A DNA stretch of 64,000 nt from Mauremys mutica (Eukaryota > Chordata > Testudines > Geoemydidae), in contig NC_059072.1 of the NCBI RefSeq assembly GCF_020497125.1, forward strand, positions 302,950,781 to 303,014,780, given 5' to 3'. The position numbers and the translations under genes are program-made. Position 1 is the first letter of the stretch; every line of letters begins with the position of its first letter. The notes beneath the pieces are model-generated. The model searched no databases. It was given only the letters and a program-made list of their open reading frames with translations, and was not told where the DNA came from. Positions 57,420 through 64,000 of the stretch are shown in pieces.

Positions 57420-60020
57420 GCTGGAACTATGGCAGCGCACATATTTCTTCTCTCAGTGGTCAAGGTACCTGCACTGTCAGTTCCAAACCTCCATGTTATG
57501 GGTCTTCAAAAACACCACATTAACCTACCCTGAGTTCAGCAAGTAGCCACTCCCTCCCTTCCCAGCTCCTCAGGGGATTACAATACAGATATTTCCTCAA
57601 ACAACCAGTCCAAGGCTTGCCTACCATCCATCTTCACTGCCCAACCCCTCTGCAGCCACAACCCCACACCCTGTCCTTGTCCTGCCACTCTCCACCTCCA
57701 TACACACACCAATTGCTCTCTTTGGCTCCTCCCCAGCTGATACAACAGAAATATTCTTCTGTTCACAGCAAACCTCCCCATAAAATGAAAACACATTATA
57801 ACAGAGACGACTTGCAGCAAGCAATATGAATTATTAAATCTTTATTGCACAGGTGTACAGATTAGAAATGTAAATGGTGGGATGTTCACCAGAGGCAGTA
57901 GCATTGACACATTCTCTCAAACTAACCAGGCAAGTACAAAGTGGCTGCACAGAAATCCTCTCAAGGTTGTTTTTTTTATTGGTGCATGCACAATACAATC
58001 CTTCTGGATTACACATCTATGCAAGCAAAGAAGCAAACATGTTCTTATGTACCATGCTCAGATTGGGGACCCCAAAGATTTAGTGGGTGTCATAAACGAC
58101 CTTGGGTAAAACTTCACAGATTGAGATGATTTTGACCTGCATCACATCAACAGTTTTATCTCTAGCTCTGCAAATAAAAAACTTTTTCAAAAACAGGTGG
58201 TTTTTTTCCAGGGTTTATATCTCCGCAACCCCTATTTCGAATGATCCCAAATTTCAATCACTATTCCTATACTGCACCCTCCTGATGAGCATCAAATTTC
58301 AAAGGACTCTGACAATGCACGTCAATATTATAGGACTTAGAAAGGTCTAGGTTTAAATAAAAGTTGTTATGGAACCTTAACGATAGTGGCACTACTGCAC
58401 TACTATAATACACGTTTATTTAAGCAATTAGATATCTGAACTTGCATTTATTCAGATTCTTATTTTTTACATTTTTATTATGTTAGAAAATGGTGAATGT
58501 TGCATATCTTATTTACAAGATGATTAATTTTTACTTGCAATTTGTGTCAAGCTCTCTTCAAATCAATTAAAAATGCACAAAAATAGCATTTTAATTATTT
58601 TTTAAAATTAAATAAAGTACCTTCAGTGTGCCCAATACATAAGAAAATAAGGTTTATCAAAACATGTTATGCATTTAAAAGTAAAGTTATTAAACAGTTT
58701 ATCTATCTATCTAAACCATTATTCTATGCTTAGCAAATTGAACTGATTTTTTCTGGTCACCTTATGCTTCAAGATTTTAGAATTAGTAGATCTCATCTTC
58801 TCGCACCTAAATTTTATCCACAGATTGGAAGAGGAAAAACAAGCTTTCCTGCTTTTGTCCAAGTCCCTATTGGTTTCTGAACTTTGAATGAACTAATCAC
58901 TGAACAAAACCAGTTGAATACACTGTAATGCACAAAATATTCTCTCTGTACCCGCAGAAGAGGTTACTGCTGTCAAAAGCTGGTTTAGCACTTCAGCAAA
59001 CTCTGATTTTGAGTGACTTCCACCAGGTCAGTGCTGTTTCTTTAGAATTTGGCACCAAATATGTACTTCTTAGTATTATTTTTCTGTTTAATTTAAATGA
59101 TTTAATAGATTATAGTAAGTTTAGGACTTAACATAAGTTGTAAATTTCAAATTTAATTGTAAATATTTTTATAAACAAACATTCAATTTAAATAAAAAAT
59201 CCAATTTAAATTTAAAAAATCTTTTTAATTTAAAAAAATCATATTTTTCCTCCAGAAAATGGAGATAATGGTACTTCTCCAGCTTTTCAACAAACACTAA
59301 AATCTATAGATGAAACTATACATTTCATTAAACTTTTTGGGATGGGCTTGGTCACTGCCAAAACCACTGTACAGCATGCACTGTCCATGTGCAACTTACT
59401 CTTTACCTCACCTTATATTCCAGGCTTATTTTACCCATTGTTATCTTGTCCATTGTAAATCATTCACTGGGTGTTCCCCCTTATTTTAGCTAGTACAGAC
59501 TTTCTGTTTCAGCCTGCTAATCCATTTACCTCCCTAATCCTGCCCCCCAAGAAATAAGGAGTCACCTATGTCCAATTACTCATGTGAAGACAGGCCTATT
59601 AAGGAACAACCAGGTTACTGCCAAATCCCATCTTTGCCTGGGGGACCACTACACCCTGGATCTGACCCTAGTTTTTATTTCATAAGAACAATTCATCCTT
59701 TCCCCCTCTAAATCTTTTAAGCTCCTCATATAGGATCAAATAAAGTTTGTTTGTCAAATCCATATCTTTGAAAAACCCTGCTTCTCTTCAGATATAAAAT
59801 AGAAAGATTATCTAGCTCTGTAAATCCTTTTGGATGAATAAACTGTTCTAAATCTTCTCATTTCACATTCTTCATCTCCAGTAGCACAATATTTTCAAGT
59901 GTCACAAGGCATGACCCAACTTTTGAGACCTAATTGAATAACTCCAAATCATCTAATAATTGCTTAGTTATATGAATGTACACATTTTTAAAACTGCCTG
60001 TGCATTCGCCACAGGCATTC
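57420..60020. other. AT-rich DNA; no gene seen
   Basis: The first few hundred bases may be more of the SGNH-bearing element. The rest is AT-rich with long A and T runs (58560-59250) and a short TATC run near 58700. No coding domain recognised. Confidence 0.4.
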
Positions 60021-60025
60021 TGGGA

Positions 60026-60089
60026 GAAATCCTGGCCCCACGGAAGTCAATGGGAGTTTTGTCATTAACTTCAGTGGGGCCAGGATTTC
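60026..60089. repeat. Palindromic MITE
   Basis: GAAATCCTGGCCCCAC (60026-60041) is the exact inverse of GTGGGGCCAGGATTTC (60074-60089), and GAAGTCAATG inside pairs loosely with CATTAACTTC. Confidence 0.8.
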
Positions 60090-60094
60090 ACCCT

Positions 60095-61590
60095 CTACAG
60101 CCCTGATTCGACAAACATTTACTCATAGGTTTAATGTTACTACCTTGAATAATTCCAGTTGGAATCAACAAGACTACTTACAGAAGCAAAGTTAAGTCAG
60201 AGTTTGGAAGATCTGGGCCCAAATGCAGGGCTATATCTTAACCCCACTGCCTAGGTGCTCATGTACACCTACAATTGTGCCCACTTTGAAATTAAACCTG
60301 TATATTTAGTTCTATGCAGTTCTCTCTAAACAATCATGTGCATCATGCATTTCTTTGTTTTCCGATACAAATACTACATACATTACCAAAAATGTAGCAT
60401 ACAAAGATCTACCACATTACTCTATTAATGACAACTGAGATTTTTCAGTGGATTTAAGAAGTGCAACATTACAACAAATAGTCATAAAAACTTTGATCAA
60501 TAACCAAACAATGCAAGACCAACTCTGGAGTTATCCTATACAGTACCTGTTTGTAGTATATCTTCACCAAGTTTGTAGAAGCATGTATCCAAAGATTGCT
60601 TCAAGTTCAGTGACCAAGATCTGCAAAGACATTAAAAATATGTCACTGAAAGTAAATAGTTTGGGCATAAAAGCAGAGCAAAACCATTCTGCTAAACTTC
60701 CATCTGGAAATAAGTTTAAAATATTGTCCTTTACAGCTATGTGTAGAGCAATGCATGTTGTGGGAGATAAGAATGATGACTAGTGGGATAATCTATTAAA
60801 TATTAAATATAAGATATATACAGTATCATAAAGCTTTTAAGTAAGCTTGCTTATGGGAATTCAAAAATAGTACAGGATAGTGCCTGCAAACATCAAGTTT
60901 CAGAATAGTAATTGTACGACAACTATCAGTAATGATAGACTAAAACCAACAGATTCAATATGTACAATGGCTAGTGGTATGGCAGAAAATAAAAATCTAT
61001 CAAAAAACCTACAAACTGACATACATTTGAGCCACATTCTGCCTTTGATTTGCAGCAGAGCAACAGCATGAATTAGAGAACCATGCATCAATAAAGGGCA
61101 TAATTTTTGTTTGCCATTTTATCCTTAAGAAAGGTTAAATATGACAATTCTACTATGGATTCCATAATCTGGCTCCATATATTCCTGTCCCTAAAGCAAA
61201 CACATGTTCAGGCATGTGCATGTGCATAGCACTTACCCACAATTAGTATCTAGAGTCTCTATAAATTCTCCTGATTATTCTGACACAGTGATACAGATAT
61301 CAGCACTGTGCAGTGCATAATCCATTTGACAAAACAAATTAGTTTTATTATACAGTTGCTAAAGAAAGAAGAAAAAGAAAAGACTGAACAGTTAAAACTG
61401 TAAGATGTGGCAGAAGAAGGAAAAAAACAAACAAAAAAGACTTAACTGACATGGAAAGGGATAGAAAAAGAAAGAAAGCAGAAAAGACAACAGTTCAAGT
61501 GCCAGACTGAGGTGGGAATGGTCATTATTCTGTACCAACACTTATCTGGTGGCTCCATCAGTTTGTCTACCACACTATCTTAAGGATTTC
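60095..61590. other. AT-rich unique-looking DNA, no gene seen
   Basis: No coding domain recognised. The frame at 60448-60783 (111 codons) has no motif I recognise and no compositional support. Confidence 0.4.
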
Positions 61591-62130
61591 TAAGGGTATG
61601 TCTACACTGCAGAGTGTATGTGTATCCTGGCTCATACGTATATGCTAGGGATCAGCAACCTTTGGCACGCAGCCCATCAGGGAAATCCACTGGCGGGCCG
61701 GGGTGGTTTGTTTACCTGCAGCGTCCACAGGTTCAGCCGATTGCAGCTCCCATTGGCTGCGGTTTGCCGTTCCAGGCCAATGGGGGCTGTGGGAAGCGGG
61801 GTGGGCCGAGGGATGTGCAGGCAGCCGCTTCCCGCAGCTCCCATTGGCCTGGAATGGCAAACCGTGGCCAATAGGAGCTGTGATCAGCCGAACCTGAGAA
61901 CGCTGCAGGTAAGCAAACCGTCCCGGCCTGCCAGCTGATTTCCCTGACTGGCCGTGTGCCAAAGGTTGCCGATCCCTGGTATATGCACATGTACTTGCCA
62001 AACCTACTGCCAAATATCCACACTAGAGAGCTGCACATGCCCCATTCCCATCTAGTGGCATCAACATTGACACTGCAGTTACATATGTTTTGGGGGTGTA
62101 TCCCAGGGTTCTTAGTGCCTTACTAAATTA
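61591..62130. mobile_element. Outer MITE-like repeat holding a hAT insertion
   Basis: Starts CTAAGGGTATGTCTACACTG, an end shared by many sauropsid MITEs. Its right end is not clear. It is split by the hAT element 61646-61978, as the hAT TSD shows. Confidence 0.4.
61646..61978. mobile_element. hAT-type non-autonomous element (333 bp), same family as 43233-43546
   Basis: Left end TAGGGATCAGCAACCTTTGG, right end CCAAAGGTTGCCGATCCCTG. Perfect 8-bp TSD GTATATGC at 61638-61645 and 61979-61986. The first base has changed from C to T. The interior contains CCAATGGGNGCTG units in both directions. Confidence 0.93.
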
Positions 62131-62231
62131 AGCCACCCTAGGAACTGGTTGGTGTATTGTAGAAGAACTTGTCTGTCCTTCCTGGGCCTCTGTGAGGATG
62201 TGTTCTTAGCTAGCCAGCCCAATTAGCAAAA

Positions 62232-63505
62232 TGCAGTCTGGCTGTAGCTGTCAGTCCCAGGATATTAGAAAGACAGGTGGGTAAGGTAATAACTGTTATT
62301 GGACCAACTTCTGTTGGTGAGAGAGACAAGATTTTGAGCTACGCAGAGCTCTTCCTCAGGTCTGGGAAAAGTACTCAGAGTGTCACAGGTAAACATAAGC
62401 TTGAACAGATAGTTTATCATAACTAAGGCTACGTTTTAGTCACAGGTATTTTTAGTAAAAGTCATGGACTGGTCACGGGCAGAAAACAAAAATTCATAGC
62501 CTTTGACCTGTCCATGACTTGTACTAAAAATACCTATGCCTAAACCTTGGGTGGGGGCCGTAGGTGCTCGGGGGGGCAAGGGGGGCGGTCCGGCTGCACC
62601 ACAGGTGCTGGGGGAGGTGGCCCAGGACCCCACTGGCATTGGGAGCGGGGAGGGTTGGCGGAGCTGGCAGGGGTTCCTTACCCAGCGCCGCGTCCCTGCA
62701 GCTCCTAGGCAGTGGAGGAGCACAAGCTGGTTGCTGCAGCTCCCATTGGCCAGGAACCACAGCCAATGGCAGCTGCAGGGGTGGGGCCTGCGGCACAGGC
62801 ACCGCATGGCACGAAGCCCACCCTTCCGGCCCCTCCACCACCTAGGAGCTGCAGGGCCATGTCAGTGGGAGCCCCCCACCCTGAGGTAAGCACCCACCCG
62901 CAGCCCTCTGCTCCGAGCTCCGAGCCCCGGCTTGGGCAGCTCCTGAGCCAGAACCAGCTGCTGCAAAAGTCCGTGACTTCCGTGACCTCCATGACAGACT
63001 TGCAGACTTAATCATAAGTTTTAACACATATTCTAAGGGACCATTCAAGGTGAAGTGGCCCATTAACATCCCTGTAATCACAGGACCAAAAAGGGGGGTT
63101 AGTGGGTTATGGATTGTCATAATAAGGCATAAATCCAGTGTCTTTATGAAGATCATGATTTTTAGTGTCTAGCAAAGTTATGAATTTAAGCTCCTAGGTT
63201 CATCTTTAGAAAGTGTTGTGCAGTTTCATCTGAGGATGAGGCCTAATAGGTCAGATACAGAGCGGTCACTTTGTGAAACGTGTTCACCCACAGGTGACAG
63301 GGTGTTTTTGTCTTTTATCATTTTCCTGTGTGAGTTCGTTCAAGAGCACAGTGATTGTCTGGTTTCACCCATATAGCTGTTATCGGGGCATTCTGTGCAC
63401 TGGATGAGGTACAATACATGTTGTGATAGGCATGTGTAGGACCCCTGGATCTTGAAAGGCCTGTGGTAGGGGGTGTAGCATTTAGCAGAGGCACTTCCGG
63501 CTCTG
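62232..63505 (-). mobile_element. Second Penelope-like element, older, split by a DNA transposon
   Basis: Left end TCTGGCTGTAGCTGTCAGTC, CCCAGGATATTAGAAAGACA and GTTATTGGACCAACTTCTGT is the 3' end of a PLE type common in turtles. The coding end appears at 63318-63525. Sequence to the left and right of 62423-63010 belongs to one element. It differs in family from the copy at 53327. Confidence 0.65.
62423..63010. mobile_element. Non-autonomous DNA transposon (588 bp) nested in the PLE
   Basis: Flanked by ATCATAA (62416-62422 and 63011-63017), a 7-base TSD or 8 with one mismatch. Left end CTAAGGCTACG; an inner inverted pair joins AAAAGTCATGGACTGGTC to GACCTGTCCATGACTTGTAC near the left. GC-rich middle (62550-62900). 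Non-coding; probably hAT-like from TSD length. Confidence 0.7.
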
Positions 63506-63525
63506 TCTGTTCCAGCTGGTGCCAA
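63318..63525 (-). pseudogene. PLE GIY-YIG endonuclease fragment, frameshifted
   Basis: One frame reads LLNATPPTTGLSRSRGPTHAYHN and another VLYLIQCTECPDNSYMGETR. Together they match the start of a GIY-YIG nuclease: LYLIQCxEC, then the YxGET strand where YIG has become YMG. One frame change lies between them and one after QSL. The upstream cysteine cluster and RT are missing or decayed. Confidence 0.65.
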
Positions 63526-63528
63526 GCC

Positions 63529-64000
63529 ATGGATCCAGAACTACTGGATGAGCTGTTTCTACTTATGGCTGAACTGTTATTCCAACAGGGTACAGACAGA
63601 GGGTCTAGAAGACGGTGAGTGACATTTCAGCAGCATTTCCTGCTGAATGGAAGGTGGTGACAAGACTTGGAGGAGAGCTCATTCACGGCAGACGGCAGAT
63701 ATCTGTTGCATGCTGCAACTTTGGTTTCCTATACAGACTAGTGCTTTTGATGCAGGACGACTAGCATGGTGCAGTGGGATCACATTGTCAGGCAAACCTG
63801 GAATTACTAGAAGTAGCTACAGAATTTTTGCATGATAAAGACCACCTTCCTGGATCTGTACAAAGAGCTTACCTCTACCGACCCTCCAGGGCCAGGACTG
63901 CAGATGAGGGAGGCCATAGCAGTCCAGAAGCAGGTTGTTATTGCCATCTGGAAGCTGGCTACCCCTAACTACAGTTTACTATTGGCAAGTCAACTGTCAA
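63529..64000 (+). pseudogene. PIF/Harbinger transposase, N-terminal part, runs off the window
   Basis: From ATG at 63529 one frame runs through to 64000 with several in-frame stops (the first at 63616-63618) and no obvious frameshift until the last bases. It starts MDPELLDELFLLMAELL. Near the end it reads IKTTFLDLYKELTSTD, then LQMREAIAVQKQVVIAIWKL followed by ATPN, the helix-turn-helix block of Harbinger transposases (family order TFxELCxEL ... MRxAIPVxxRVAIALWKLATP). The DDE catalytic part would lie beyond the window. Stops such as CGG TGA hint at CpG decay, but that is inference. Confidence 0.7.

Noticed and set aside
58560..59250. Very AT-rich stretch considered as scaffold-attachment or origin-like DNA
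   Set aside because: Only base composition supports it; nothing specific is visible.
60448..60783. 111-codon plus-strand frame
   Set aside because: No motif and AT-rich chance composition; no sign of exon boundaries.
1..64000. CRISPR arrays, tRNA or rRNA genes, bacterial operons
   Set aside because: No regularly spaced direct repeats with unique spacers, no cloverleaf with proper A and B boxes outside decayed SINE traces, and no ribosome-binding-site pattern. The sequence is vertebrate in character.

Overview
The window looks like non-coding DNA of a sauropsid vertebrate, most likely a turtle. Evidence: AT-rich sequence with no host exon I can recognise; a crowd of CR1 LINEs of the kind abundant in turtles, crocodilians and birds (two with the ATTCTATG-type 3' tail); L2-like LINE debris; Penelope-like (PLE) retroelements with GIY-YIG endonuclease coding; many small hAT-type elements with perfect 8-bp target-site duplications (TSDs); and CORE-SINE (MIR) traces. 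The host assignment is inference from repeat content. No rRNA, tRNA, CRISPR or bacterial feature was seen.

Layout. 0.5-5.8 kb: pieces of L2-like reverse transcriptase in a scrambled order, with an LTR (4095-4789) and the start of its internal region lying between two of them. 5.8-12.5 kb: AT-rich unique DNA with a palindromic MITE and one candidate conserved non-coding stretch. 12.5-19 kb: a run of MITEs and hAT elements, one nested inside another, and a CR1 tail sitting in a split CT/CA microsatellite. 19.3-22.4 kb: a long minus-strand CR1 with recognisable endonuclease and reverse transcriptase, broken by frameshifts, one of them directly in front of the catalytic FADD motif. 23.6-26.5 kb: a decayed minus-strand Gypsy-like element (two diverged LTRs, gag zinc knuckle, protease motif). 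30.6-31.5 kb: a GC-rich element ending in an inverted repeat. 34-43 kb: more DNA elements, MIR, and a probable solo LTR. 43-45.3 kb: a long interspersed repeat carrying a nested hAT element and followed by a plus-strand CR1. 45.3-53 kb: mostly unique. 53.3-54.8 kb: the most striking object, a PLE fragment with an open reading frame, built as a head-to-head inverted structure inside a perfect 13-bp TSD. 55-57.4 kb: CR1, an LTR, and split pieces of an SGNH-hydrolase-like coding region. 61.6-64 kb: hAT element, second PLE with a nested DNA transposon, and the start of a PIF/Harbinger transposase pseudogene that runs off the window.

None of the coding regions looks like a functioning host gene. 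Those recognised come from transposable elements and all but one are clearly broken; the exception is the 3' coding part of the PLE at 53.5-54.5 kb, which is open but truncated at its 5' end. Boundaries supported by TSDs are reliable to the base; other boundaries are approximate. Family names rest on recognition by eye, not on a database search.
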